A DNA stretch of 11,830 bases from Bordetella parapertussis (GTDB lineage Bacteria; Pseudomonadota; Gammaproteobacteria; Burkholderiales; SG8-39): the NCBI GenBank assembly GCA_945869935.1, contig CAMBSA010000015.1, positions 1-11,830 on the forward strand, read 5' to 3'. This document shows, piece after piece, positions 1 to 9,180 of this stretch. A model generated the notes under the pieces. It saw only the letters and a program-made list of their open reading frames with translations. It was not told the origin of the DNA and searched no databases. The first letter of the stretch is position 1; each line of letters begins with the position of its first letter. A program made the translations under genes and the position numbers.

Positions 1-647
1 GGCTGGCGCGCCCGGACACAGTGATCACCAGCAACTCATCGAGCTACCCGGTCAGCGAAATCGCGCGCGGCCTGCCAACGCAGGAGCGCATGCTCGGCCT
101 GCACTTCTTCATGCCCGCGCACCTTATCCCCGCGGTGGAGGTGATCAAAAGCGAATCCACTCCCGAGGCCCTCTGGATACGCCTCGGCGAGATGGTGCGC
201 GCACTCGGCAAGAAGCCGGTGATGGTGGCGAAGGACATTCCCGGCTTTGTCGCCAACCGCCTGCAGCACGCGCTGATGCGCGAAGCCTGGTCGTTGATGA
301 ACGAAGGCCTCGCCGGGCCGGAAGACATTGACGCCGCGGTGAAGTACGGATTCGGCCTGCGCTACCTTGCCGCCGGCCCGGTGCTGCAAAAGGACCTCGC
401 GGGACTGGACATCCACTGCGCCGCCGCGACATCGGTCTACCCGACGCTCGCCAACGACAAAGCCCCGCCACAGGCCCTGCGCGACAAGGTCAGCCAGGGA
501 AAACTCGGAATGAAAACCGGGGAAGGTTTCTACCGCTGGACCCCTGAGTCGGCTGCAGCCGAGCGGGCGCGCTACGAGCGCGTGCTTATCGCGGCCCTCG
601 CGGTGCAGAAGACGGACGAGCCCCAGAAGAACGGCCAGAACGGCTGA
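1..647 (+). CDS. 3-hydroxyacyl-CoA dehydrogenase, 5' end missing
   Basis: NAD-dependent dehydrogenase of the 3-hydroxyacyl-CoA dehydrogenase (HCDH) family. It oxidises a 3-hydroxyacyl-CoA to the 3-oxoacyl-CoA in the cytoplasm. The reading frame is already open at base 3 (LARPDTVITSNSSSYP), so the apparent GTG start at 21 is internal and the gene begins before the window. The Rossmann half with the GxGxxG motif, roughly 100 residues, is not visible. What remains is typical of the family: the NSSS substrate/cofactor segment, LHFFMPAHLIPAVEVI with the catalytic His (LHFF) and its partner Glu (VEV), PGFVANRL with the conserved Asn, and the C-terminal helical domain ending in GMKTGEGFYRW. The last 62 bp overlap the 3' end of the convergent LysR gene. 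A lambda-crystallin-like or carnitine dehydrogenase-like substrate is possible. The family call is secure, the substrate is not. Confidence 0.93.
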   Translation, partial: LARPDTVITSNSSSYPVSEIARGLPTQERMLGLHFFMPAHLIPAVEVIKSESTPEALWIRLGEMVRALGKKPVMVAKDIPGFVANRLQHALMREAWSLMNEGLAGPEDIDAAVKYGFGLRYLAAGPVLQKDLAGLDIHCAAATSVYPTLANDKAPPQALRDKVSQGKLGMKTGEGFYRWTPESAAAERARYERVLIAALAVQKTDEPQKNGQNG

Positions 648-1581
648 CCGGCCGCCCGAACCCCGCCGGCTTGCGACGCGGCGCGGAATCGGCGATCAGT
701 TCAAACAGCAGTTCCCTCATCCAGAGACTCGCCGGGTCACGCTCGAAGCGTTCGTGCCAGTGAACCCGCACGTCGGTGCGAGGAATAGCCACCGGTGGCC
801 TGAGCAGTTTGAGCTTGCCAAGCCTCTCGAAAACGGCCGCCGCACGCTCGGGAACGGTCACGATCAGGTCGGTCCGCTCGAGCAGCATCGGCACCACCAT
901 GAAGTGCGGTACGCGCAGGCTGATGCGCCTGCGGATTCCGGCGGCAACGAGTGCGTCCTCGACCACCCTGTGCCCGCTGCCGATGGAGGAAATCAACGCG
1001 TGTGATGCCGCAAGAAACTGCTCCCGGCTGAGCGTTTTTCCGATGTGCGTATGGTCAGCGCGAAGCAGGCAGAGGTAGGCATCGCTGAAAAGCGCGCGGT
1101 TGCGCACCGGCGCACGCAATCCGGGAAGAAAGCCGACCGCGAGATCGATCTCGCCCGATGCAAGTGCATCGGCGATCCGCTCCTCGCCGAAGGCAGTCGT
1201 CTCGACACGAATCCCCGGCGCTTCGCGCGCGAGGCGCTCGAGCAACGGCGGCAGGAACAGCATTTCCCCGATATCCGACATGTGAAAGCGGAAGCTGCGC
1301 TCGGAGCGCGCCGGGTCGAAGCCCGAGCGCTGCGCCAGCGTGCGCTCGATCAGGGCGAGCGCCTGGGAAATCGGCCCTGCGAGCGACTCGGCAAAGGGCG
1401 TGGGCTGCATGCCGCGCGGAGTGCGCACGAACAAGGGATCCTCGAAAACCGCGCGCAGCCGCGAGAGCGCATTGGACATCGCCGGCTGCGACAGCGAAAG
1501 CCTTGCTCCCGCGGCAGTCACGCTGCCTTCGCGCAGGATCGCGTCGAAGGTTCGAAGCAGGTTGAGATCGACATCACCGAC

Positions 1582-1587
<6 letters not shown>
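586..1587 (-). CDS. LysR-family transcriptional regulator, NahR/DntR-like
   Basis: Cytoplasmic DNA-binding regulator of 333 residues. Residues about 8-67 form the LysR winged helix-turn-helix (DLNLLRTFDAILREGSVTAA, then SQPAMSNALSRLR and the wing DPLFVRTPRGMQPTP). The effector domain begins at about residue 100 (FRFHMSDIGEMLFLPPLLERL) and continues with DLAVGFLPGL, RVPHFMVVPMLLERTDLIVTVPE and WMRELLFELI. This is the pattern of the NahR/DntR/LinR subgroup, whose members usually sense aromatic acids such as salicylate. ATG at 1587 is the only sensible start: the next upstream in-frame ATG (1605) runs straight into TAG. No Shine-Dalgarno is visible and the predicted transcript starts only 2-3 nt before the ATG, so the mRNA may be nearly leaderless. 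The last 30 or so residues are Arg/Ser/Pro-rich and lie partly antisense to the dehydrogenase gene. It is divergent from the TRAP operon and is its likely activator. Confidence 0.93.
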
Positions 1588-2722
<1,135 letters not shown>

Positions 2723-2756
2723 ACGAGCATCCGCACAAAGAACCGGGCAGCCCGCG

Positions 2757-3290
2757 ATGAACATCGAAAAACTCTCCGAGCAGTACGGCAGACTGCTCAC
2801 CTGGCTGGCCCTCGCGGGCTGCGCGGTGCTCTTCTGCATGATGATCCTGATCTGCCTCGACGTGCTGCTGCGCAACGCGACGATCATCCCCGGGGTACGC
2901 GGCCTCGCCTGGGGCAATGAGGTCACCGAGTCGATGCTCTATCTGCTCACGATGCTGACCGCGCCCTGGCTGCTGCGCCAGGGACAGCACATCCGGGTGG
3001 ACATCCTGCTGCGCGCGATCCCCCGCACGCTCGCGTGGGTCTTCGAATGGATCTGCGATGTCATGGCGCTCGTCTGCAGCCTGGTCATCATGTGGTACGG
3101 GATCAAGGCAACCATCGCGAGCTACAGCTCGGGCGCGATGACGATCAAGGCATTGATCACACCGGAATGGTGGTCGATCGCCCCGCTGCCGATCGCGTTC
3201 CTGCTGCTCTCGATAGAGGTGCTTTTCCGGATGCACCGCCTGTACCAGGGTGAACGCGGTCCGCGTGATGACGCGGTATCTGCCGCATGA
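2757..3290 (+). CDS. dctQ: TRAP transporter small permease (DctQ family)
   Basis: Inner-membrane small subunit of the TRAP transporter, 177 residues, a normal size. Four hydrophobic segments are visible: about residues 13-37 (LAGCAVLFCMMILICLDVLL), about 55-75 (the MLYLLTMLTAPWLLRQGQHI region), about 92-118 (LAWVFEWICDVMALVCSLVI) and about 138-158 (WWSIAPLPIAFLLLSIEVLF). The RQGQHIRVDILL stretch is typical of DctQ, which packs against DctM and stabilises the binding-protein docking surface. ATG at 2757 has only a weak ribosome-binding site (GGGCAG), so it may depend on coupling to dctP. It lies between dctP and dctM in the usual P-Q-M order. Confidence 0.92.
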   Translation: MNIEKLSEQYGRLLTWLALAGCAVLFCMMILICLDVLLRNATIIPGVRGLAWGNEVTESMLYLLTMLTAPWLLRQGQHIRVDILLRAIPRTLAWVFEWICDVMALVCSLVIMWYGIKATIASYSSGAMTIKALITPEWWSIAPLPIAFLLLSIEVLFRMHRLYQGERGPRDDAVSAA

Positions 3291-3324
3291 ATCGCGGCAT
3301 GATTAGCAAAAAGAGGGGGCGTTG

Positions 3325-4638
3325 ATGTCCTGGGAAGCAGCAGCGTGGCTGATGCTGGGCGGTTCGACCATTCTCCTGTTCCTCGGGCTTCCGGTCGCGT
3401 TTTCGTTCCTTGTGATCAATCTTGCCGGGGCGATCATTTTCCTGGGCGGCGAAGCCGGCCTGGTGCAGCTGGTCAGGAACAGCGTGTCCTCGGTGACGAG
3501 CTTCTCGCTCACGCCGATCCCGCTGTTCATCCTGATGGGGGAAGTGCTGTTCCACACCGGCCTCGCAATCAAGGTCATTGATGGCGTGGAACGCCTGATC
3601 AGCGCCGTTCCCGGCCGGCTGTCCGTGGTCGCGGTGGTCGCCGGCACGGTGTTCTCCGCCATCTCAGGCTCGACCATTGCCACCACCGCGATGCTCGGCA
3701 GCCTGATGCTGCCCGTCATGCTCGCGCGCGGCTATCACCCGGTGATGGCCACCGGCCCGATCATGGCGATCGGCGCTGTGGACATGCTCATTCCGCCCTC
3801 CGCACTGACCGTGCTGCTTGGCAGCCTCTCGGGCATCTCGATCTCCAAGCTGCTGGTCGGCGGCATCGTCCCCGGCCTGATCCTGAGCCTCGTCTTCATC
3901 GGCTACATCATCCTGCGGGTGAAGATCAATCCGGAACTCGCGCCCAATTCCAAGTTCGAGGAGTTCCATGGCTGGCAAAAATACCAGCCATTTGTGAAGT
4001 ACGTGATTCCGCTGGTGTCGATATTCGGCGTCGTGGTCGGAGCGATGCTGGTCGGCTGGGCGACGCCCACCGAAACCGCCGCGCTCGGCGCCTTCGCCAC
4101 AATTCTTCTGGCGCTTGCCTACCGGGCGCTCACCCTGGATGCGATGCTCAAGTCCCTGCGCGGCACGGCCGGCGTGTCGGGAATGATCCTGTTCATCATC
4201 GTCGGCGCCACCACCTTCGCACAGCTGCTTTCGTTTTCCGGCGCAAGCGACGGGCTGGTGCAGATCATCACCGGGCAGGGCTGGCCGATCGCGGTGGTGA
4301 TTGCCTGCATGATGGGCATGCTCATCTTCCTCGGGCTTTTCCTCGACCAGGTCAGCATGATGATGATCACCCTGCCGATCTTCATGCCGATCGTGCAGAA
4401 ATTCGGGATCGACCAGGTCTGGTTCGGCGTGATGTTCCTGATCTGCATGCAGCTCGGCCTGCTGTTGCCACCGCACGGCCTGTTGCTGATGACCATGAAG
4501 GGCGTGTCGCCCCCTGCGGTCACGATGGCCCATATATTCCGCGCGGTAACGCCCTACGTGCTCTTCAGCATGGCGGTGCTGGCGCTGGTGTATTTCGTAC
4601 CCGCGGTCGCGGTATGGCTGCCCAATCTGATCGGCTGA
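3325..4638 (+). CDS. dctM: TRAP transporter large permease (DctM family)
   Basis: Large inner-membrane subunit that forms the transport path, driven by the sodium gradient. It has 437 residues, the expected length, and about a dozen hydrophobic segments along the whole chain. Family marks include FLGLPVAFSFLVINLAG near the N-terminus, SGSTIATTAMLGSLMLPVM at about residues 112-130, MLIPPSALTVLLG, GWATPTETAALGAFATILLA in the middle, and QLGLLLPPHGLLLMTMKG near the C-terminus. I chose ATG at 3325 over the adjacent TTG at 3322 because both serve the same purine-rich ribosome site (AAAAAGAGGGGG, 3308-3319) and ATG is the stronger start. It follows dctQ by 34 bp and precedes iorA by 59 bp, a gap in which I see only a Shine-Dalgarno and no terminator. 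Confidence 0.94.
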   Translation: MSWEAAAWLMLGGSTILLFLGLPVAFSFLVINLAGAIIFLGGEAGLVQLVRNSVSSVTSFSLTPIPLFILMGEVLFHTGLAIKVIDGVERLISAVPGRLSVVAVVAGTVFSAISGSTIATTAMLGSLMLPVMLARGYHPVMATGPIMAIGAVDMLIPPSALTVLLGSLSGISISKLLVGGIVPGLILSLVFIGYIILRVKINPELAPNSKFEEFHGWQKYQPFVKYVIPLVSIFGVVVGAMLVGWATPTETAALGAFATILLALAYRALTLDAMLKSLRGTAGVSGMILFIIVGATTFAQLLSFSGASDGLVQIITGQGWPIAVVIACMMGMLIFLGLFLDQVSMMMITLPIFMPIVQKFGIDQVWFGVMFLICMQLGLLLPPHGLLLMTMKGVSPPAVTMAHIFRAVTPYVLFSMAVLALVYFVPAVAVWLPNLIG

Positions 4639-4697
4639 ACGCCCCCGACAGGACGGCGGATCGCAACTACAACCAATGATCTAGCAAGGAGTACGTA

Positions 4698-6824
4698 ATG
4701 GAACGCTCATTCAAGGAAGAAGTATCGACCCTGCGCCTGGGCGATGGCGATACGTTCCACGGCGAGGGAATTCTCGCGGTCACAAAGGCACTGCTGCAGT
4801 CGGGCGTGTCGTACGTCGGCGGCTACCAGGGCGCTCCCATTTCGCACCTGGTGGATGTGCTCAACGACGCGCGCGACCTGCTCGACGAGTTGGGCATCCA
4901 CCTCGAGACCAATGCCTCGGAAGCCGGGGCGGCGGCGATGCTCGGGGCGTCGATCAATTATCCGATCCGCGGCGCAGTGGCGTGGAAATCCACCGTCGGC
5001 ACGAACGTGGCGTCCGACGCGCTCGCCAACCTCGCCTCCGCAGGCGTGAAGGGCGGCGCGCTGATCGTCACCGGCGAGGACTACGGCGAAGGCGCCTCGA
5101 TCATGCAGGAGCGAAGCCACGCCTTCGCGATGAAGTCGCAGATCTGGCTGCTCGATCCGCGCCCCGACCTCGAAATCATCACCCGCATGGTGCAAAAGGG
5201 CTTCGAGCTTTCGGAAATTTCCAGCACGCCGGTGATGCTCGAATTGCGCATTCGCGCCTGCCACATGTACGGCACCTTCAAGACGAAAGCCAACGTCGCG
5301 CCGAAAATCTCGACCAACACCATGCTGGACCAGCCGGAGTTCAGCACCGACCGTATCGTGCTGCCGCCGGCCACTTACCTGCAGGAAAAGCTGAAGATCG
5401 AGGTGCGCTGGCCCGCAGCCGAAAAATTCGTCATCGACGAAAAACTCAACGAGCTTTTCGACGGCGACATTTCGGACCTCGGCATCATCGTCATGGGCGG
5501 CTTGTACAACGCCACCGTGCGGTCGCTGCAGAGCCTCGGCCTGGCCGACCCCTTCGGCAAGTCGCGCATCCCGATCTACTGTCTGAACGTGACCTACCCG
5601 CTGATCCCGAAGGAAATCGCCTCCTTCTGCCTCGGCAAGAAGCATGTGCTGGTGGTCGAGGAAGGCCAGCCCTGCTTCATCGAGGACGCGGTACAGGCTG
5701 CCCTGCGTCGTGCCGAGATCAACGACCCGAAGATCCATGGCAAGGACGTGCTGCCGCTTGCGGGCGAGTACACCGGCGAAGTGGTGCTCGGCGGCATGAC
5801 GAAGTTCCTCGAAGCCGCGGGATCCGCATCGACCGATACCGCGATGATCCGTGCCACGCACGATCGTCTGCTTGGCAACAAGGCCCAGGCCGCCGAGATT
5901 CTGGGCGCGCCGGTTCCCGGACGCCCGCCCGGGTTCTGCGTCGGCTGCCCGGAGCGACCGGTGTTCTCTGCGATGAAATTGATCGCGCGCGACACCGGCA
6001 ACTTCCATATTTCTTCCGACATCGGCTGCCATACCTTCTCCACGCTGCCCCCGTTCAACATCGGCAACACGGTGCTTGGCTACGGCCTTGGCCTCGCGAG
6101 CAACTCGGCGATCGACCCTTTGTTCAACCGTCGCACGGTCACGGTCATGGGCGACGGCGGCTTCTGGCACAACGGACTGACCTCGGGCGTCGCCAACTCG
6201 GTGTTCAACAAGGATGACGGCATCCTCGTCATCATGAAGAACGGTTACACCTCGGCCACCGGCATCCAGAACATTCCATCGTCGCCGCACCAGGACGAGT
6301 TCAAGTCCACCGACATGGGAATCGAACGCGCGCTGGACAGCCTCGGGGTCAAATGGCGAAAGACCATCCACACCTACCACGTCTCGGAAATGGCGAAGAC
6401 GCTAAAGGAAGCGATGACCACGCCCTTCAAGGGCCTGAAGGTCATCATCGCAGAAGCCGAGTGCCAGTTGGAGAAACAGCGACGGATCAAGCCGATCAAC
6501 GCCGCTGCGCTCAAGCGAGGCGAACGCGTCATCCGCACGCGCTTCGGCGTCGACGAGGACACCTGCACCGGCGATCACTCCTGCATCCGGCTTTCCGGCT
6601 GCCCCTCGCTCACCATCAAGGAGTCCAGCGACCCGCTCAAGGTCGATCCTGTGGCTCACGTCAACAATGACTGCGTCGGCTGCGGATTGTGCGGCGAGGT
6701 GTCGCACGCCGCGATACTGTGCCCGTCCTTTTTCCGCGCTGAGATCGTGCAGAACCCGAGCGCATGGGATCGCTTCATGCAGAGCATCCGATCCACCGTC
6801 ATCGGCTGGCTGCAGCCGGCCTAG
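4698..6824 (+). CDS. iorA: Indolepyruvate:ferredoxin oxidoreductase, alpha subunit (IorA-like)
   Basis: Thiamine diphosphate (ThDP)- and Fe-S-dependent subunit, 708 residues, of a 2-oxoacid:ferredoxin oxidoreductase. The family converts an arylpyruvate plus CoA to arylacetyl-CoA and CO2, reducing ferredoxin. Domain order: pyrimidine-binding POR N-terminal domain, about 10-200 (GGYQGAPISH at 41-50, Glu75, GEDYGEGASIMQERSH); a linking domain of about 200-400; the ThDP-binding domain, about 410-600, with FCVGCPERPVF (413-423), GDGGFWHNG (485-493) and the downstream MKNGYTSATG that completes the GDG...N motif; and a C-terminal Fe-S domain. The Fe-S domain has Cys623-x5-Cys-x5-Cys followed by CVGCGLC and a last Cys-Pro nine residues later. 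Start ATG 4698 has AAGGAG at 4685-4690. It ends 15 bp before iorB. True substrate is unknown: indole-, phenyl- or hydroxyphenyl-pyruvate are candidates. Confidence 0.9.
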   Translation: MERSFKEEVSTLRLGDGDTFHGEGILAVTKALLQSGVSYVGGYQGAPISHLVDVLNDARDLLDELGIHLETNASEAGAAAMLGASINYPIRGAVAWKSTVGTNVASDALANLASAGVKGGALIVTGEDYGEGASIMQERSHAFAMKSQIWLLDPRPDLEIITRMVQKGFELSEISSTPVMLELRIRACHMYGTFKTKANVAPKISTNTMLDQPEFSTDRIVLPPATYLQEKLKIEVRWPAAEKFVIDEKLNELFDGDISDLGIIVMGGLYNATVRSLQSLGLADPFGKSRIPIYCLNVTYPLIPKEIASFCLGKKHVLVVEEGQPCFIEDAVQAALRRAEINDPKIHGKDVLPLAGEYTGEVVLGGMTKFLEAAGSASTDTAMIRATHDRLLGNKAQAAEILGAPVPGRPPGFCVGCPERPVFSAMKLIARDTGNFHISSDIGCHTFSTLPPFNIGNTVLGYGLGLASNSAIDPLFNRRTVTVMGDGGFWHNGLTSGVANSVFNKDDGILVIMKNGYTSATGIQNIPSSPHQDEFKSTDMGIERALDSLGVKWRKTIHTYHVSEMAKTLKEAMTTPFKGLKVIIAEAECQLEKQRRIKPINAAALKRGERVIRTRFGVDEDTCTGDHSCIRLSGCPSLTIKESSDPLKVDPVAHVNNDCVGCGLCGEVSHAAILCPSFFRAEIVQNPSAWDRFMQSIRSTVIGWLQPA

Positions 6825-6839
6825 TCAGGAAAAACGAAA

Positions 6840-8414
6840 ATGAACCTACCCGAACGTCCGATCACCATACTTGTGGCCGCGCTGGGCGGCGAAGGCGGCG
6901 GCGTGCTCGCCGACTGGCTGGTTGCCGCTGCCACCGCCGAGAGTTTTCCGGTGCAGAGCACATCGATTCCCGGCGTCGCACAGCGCACCGGTGCAACCAC
7001 CTATTACGTCGAGATCTACCCCGCCCGCTGGGACACGCTCGACGGCAAGCGCCCGGTGCTCGCACTCACCCCGGCGCCGGGCAATGTCGACCTGATGGTC
7101 GCATCGGAGATCATCGAGTCGGCACGTGCGATGCAGAACGGCTATGTCAGCCCCGATCGCACCACCCTGATCGCCTCGACCCACCGCGTGTATACGGTGC
7201 TCGAGAAGATGTCGATGGGCGACGGGCGGATCAACGTGGAAAAGATCATGAAGGCCGCGGACAAGCTGGCCAGGCGCGCCATCCTGTTCGACATGGCCGA
7301 TCTCGCGGTGAAATCCGGTACCGTGATCAGCGCGGTGCTGTTCGGCGCGATGGCAGGGTCAGGCACGCTGCCGCTTTCGCGCACGGCCTGCGAGGACGCC
7401 ATCCGCAAGGCAGGCAAGGGCGTCGAGGCGAGCCTCAAGGGATTCGACCTCGCCTATCGTCATGCCACCGGCGAGCTCAAGGCCGCAACGCTGGAGGACG
7501 CCAAGCGTTGGAAGAAATTTCCGGTCGAGCGCGTTGCAAAGACCTTCCCGCCCGAGACGCACCGCATCGTCGAGGAAGGCGTGGCACGCACCACCGACTA
7601 TCAGGATGCCGCGTACGCCAGCCTGTATCTCGACCGCATAGAGCCGATCCTCGCGTTCGACCGCGAAAAGGGCGGCGGTGGAACGGGCTATAAGTTGACG
7701 AATGAAACCGCGCGCTTTCTGGCGCTCTGGATGAGCTACGAGGACGTGATTCGCGTCGCCGATCTCAAGACCCGCCGGAGCCGCTTCGAGCGCGTCCGCA
7801 ACGAGGTGCGTGCCAAGCCGTACGAGCCTGTCCAGATCGTCGAGTTCCTGAAGCCCGGCGTGGAGGAAATCGCGGCCGTGATGCCTTCGGGCATCGCCTC
7901 GGCGATGCTTAACTGGGAAGCCGGCCGGCGCAAGCGCGGCCTGCCCGCCCTGCACAAGGGCATGTACATCAAGACCAACAGCATCACCGGATTCCTGATG
8001 CTGCGCACCCTCGCGTGGCTTCGTCCGCTGCGCCGCAAGACCTCGCGCTTCCCGCAGGAACAGGCGCTGATCGAGCGCTGGCTGCGCGCGGTCGCGAACG
8101 CCGGCAAGACCGACCTCGAACTCGCGCTCGAAGTAGCACTGCTCGGCCGCCTGATCAAGGGCTACGGCGACACCCATCAGCGCGGCAAAGACAACTTCCT
8201 TCGCATCATGGACACGCTGGTCGAAGCCGGCACGGTCCGCGACCCGCAGGTGTTGCGCATGACGGTACGCGCGGCACGCGATGCGGCGCTCGCCGATCCG
8301 GACGGCAAGGTGCTCGACGGTTCGCTGGAAAAGGTCGGTGTTCCCCGACGTCCGGTGAAGGCACACCCGATCCAGATCGTGCGCCGCAAGCCGGGACAGC
8401 AAAAGGCGACGTAG
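6840..8414 (+). CDS. iorB: Indolepyruvate oxidoreductase, beta subunit with C-terminal DUF6537-type domain (IorB-like)
   Basis: Partner subunit of IorA, 524 residues. The first 200 or so residues are the POR gamma-type domain: VAALGGEGGGVLADWL (Gly-rich loop at 16-21), STSIPGVAQRTGATTYYVEI, and SEIIESARAMQNGYV. This domain helps form the CoA and ThDP site at the subunit interface. The rest, about 230-515, matches what I know as the DUF6537 region of proteobacterial IOR proteins: DREKGGGGTGYKL, MSYEDVIRVADLKTRRSRFE, HKGMYIKTNSITGFLMLRTL. Archaeal IorB is only about 200 residues, so this is the long bacterial form. In many proteobacteria A and B are fused in one chain of about 1,150 residues. 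Here they are separate genes 15 bp apart with a modest ribosome site (CAGGAAAA). A 102-bp gap with a palindromic repeat follows. Confidence 0.88.
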   Translation: MNLPERPITILVAALGGEGGGVLADWLVAAATAESFPVQSTSIPGVAQRTGATTYYVEIYPARWDTLDGKRPVLALTPAPGNVDLMVASEIIESARAMQNGYVSPDRTTLIASTHRVYTVLEKMSMGDGRINVEKIMKAADKLARRAILFDMADLAVKSGTVISAVLFGAMAGSGTLPLSRTACEDAIRKAGKGVEASLKGFDLAYRHATGELKAATLEDAKRWKKFPVERVAKTFPPETHRIVEEGVARTTDYQDAAYASLYLDRIEPILAFDREKGGGGTGYKLTNETARFLALWMSYEDVIRVADLKTRRSRFERVRNEVRAKPYEPVQIVEFLKPGVEEIAAVMPSGIASAMLNWEAGRRKRGLPALHKGMYIKTNSITGFLMLRTLAWLRPLRRKTSRFPQEQALIERWLRAVANAGKTDLELALEVALLGRLIKGYGDTHQRGKDNFLRIMDTLVEAGTVRDPQVLRMTVRAARDAALADPDGKVLDGSLEKVGVPRRPVKAHPIQIVRRKPGQQKAT

Positions 8415-8428
8415 GCGGGCTGAACCAC

Positions 8429-8486
8429 GTCATTGCGAGCGAAGCGTTCTGCGGGCCGTCTTGCTGACCAGGGTCGCCGCAATGAC
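8429..8486. repeat. Palindromic GTCATTGCGAG-type repeat element
   Basis: The ends are a perfect 9-bp inverted repeat, GTCATTGCG (8429-8437) and CGCAATGAC (8478-8486). Pairing continues for GCGA/TCGC with one bulged base. The left end continues as GTCATTGCGAGCGAAGCG, a sequence I know as a widely scattered, short, non-coding palindromic repeat in many bacterial genomes. It sits in the only sizeable gap (8415-8516) inside the operon, between iorB and the deleted iorA copy. On RNA it could fold into a hairpin that halts or protects the transcript. The inner part does not pair well, so this is probably a decayed solo copy. Confidence 0.6.
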
Positions 8487-8516
8487 CGCAGGTGCTGAAT
8501 CCACGCGGGGGGCCTG

Positions 8517-9119
8517 ATGGAAGTCTCGTTCCACGACAAGATTGCCTCGCTCAAGCTGGGCGAGGGTGACACCTTCCACGGAGAAGGCATGCTCGCTGTA
8601 ACCAAGGCGCTCCTCCAGTCGGGCGTCTCTTATGTCGGCGGCTACCAGGGCGCGCCGATTTCGCATCTGCTGGATGTGATGGTTCAGGCGCGCGACTGCA
8701 TGCAGGAGCTCGGCGTGCATGTCGAGCCGTGCACGAGCGAGGCCGCCGAAGGCGAATGCCAGCTCGAACGGCAACGCCGGATCAGACCGATAAATGCCGC
8801 GGCACTCAGAAACGGCGAACGCGTGGTGAGGACCCGCTTCGGTGTCGACGATGACACCTGCACCGACGATCACGCCTGCGTCCGGCTTTCCGGCTGCCCC
8901 TCGCTCACCATCCAGGACTCGAGCGACCCGCTCAAGGTCGATCCGGTCGCACACGTCAACAACGACTGCGTTGGCTGCGGCCTGTGCGGCGAGGTGGCGC
9001 ACGCGGCCGTCCTCTGCCCCTCGTTCTTCCGCGCTAAAATAGTGCAGAACACGAACGCATGGGACCGGTTCGCCGATCGCTTGCGCTCCACAGTCATCGG
9101 CCGGGTTCAGCCGGCGTGA
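8517..9119 (+). CDS. Internally deleted IorA paralogue: N-terminal stub joined to the Fe-S domain
   Basis: This 200-residue frame is a second iorA copy missing its middle. Residues 1-76 align without gaps to residues 1-76 of the full IorA (about 71% identical), and residues 77-200 align without gaps to its residues 585-708 (about 81% identical). The join falls at SEA|AEGECQL. The loss of 508 codons (1,524 nt) keeps the frame and removes most of the POR N-terminal domain and all ThDP motifs, so it cannot be an oxidoreductase alone. All Fe-S cysteines are kept: Cys115-x5-Cys-x5-Cys, CVGCGLC and the final Cys-Pro. Start ATG 8517 has a G-rich site (GGGGGG) just upstream. The divergence from IorA shows this is an old paralogue, not a fresh copy. 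It may be a decaying pseudogene or a small Fe-S protein; its place just before the Rieske genes leaves an electron-carrier role open. Confidence 0.85.
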   Translation: MEVSFHDKIASLKLGEGDTFHGEGMLAVTKALLQSGVSYVGGYQGAPISHLLDVMVQARDCMQELGVHVEPCTSEAAEGECQLERQRRIRPINAAALRNGERVVRTRFGVDDDTCTDDHACVRLSGCPSLTIQDSSDPLKVDPVAHVNNDCVGCGLCGEVAHAAVLCPSFFRAKIVQNTNAWDRFADRLRSTVIGRVQPA

Positions 9120-9180
9120 ATGCCCTTACAATGGGTATGCAATTTAGCAGCCCGTTTTTCGCAATTGTTCCGACAGCGCG

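Noticed and set aside
4707..6380. Long minus-strand open frame (557 codons) opposite iorA
   Set aside because: It is antisense to a gene with clear catalytic motifs. High GC at third positions removes stops on the opposite strand, and its translation is rich in Arg, His, Asp and Val with no recognisable domain.
8517..9119. Recent tandem duplication of iorA as the source of the short copy
   Set aside because: Numerous synonymous and conservative changes (about 71-81% protein identity) show long divergence before or around the deletion, so it is not a recent copy of the neighbouring gene.
9104..9132. Possible promoter before the Rieske genes (TACAAT at 9127-9132)
   Set aside because: The -10 is good (5 of 6) but the matching -35 (GGTTCA) agrees at only 2 of 6 positions. 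An internal promoter remains possible but is not supported.
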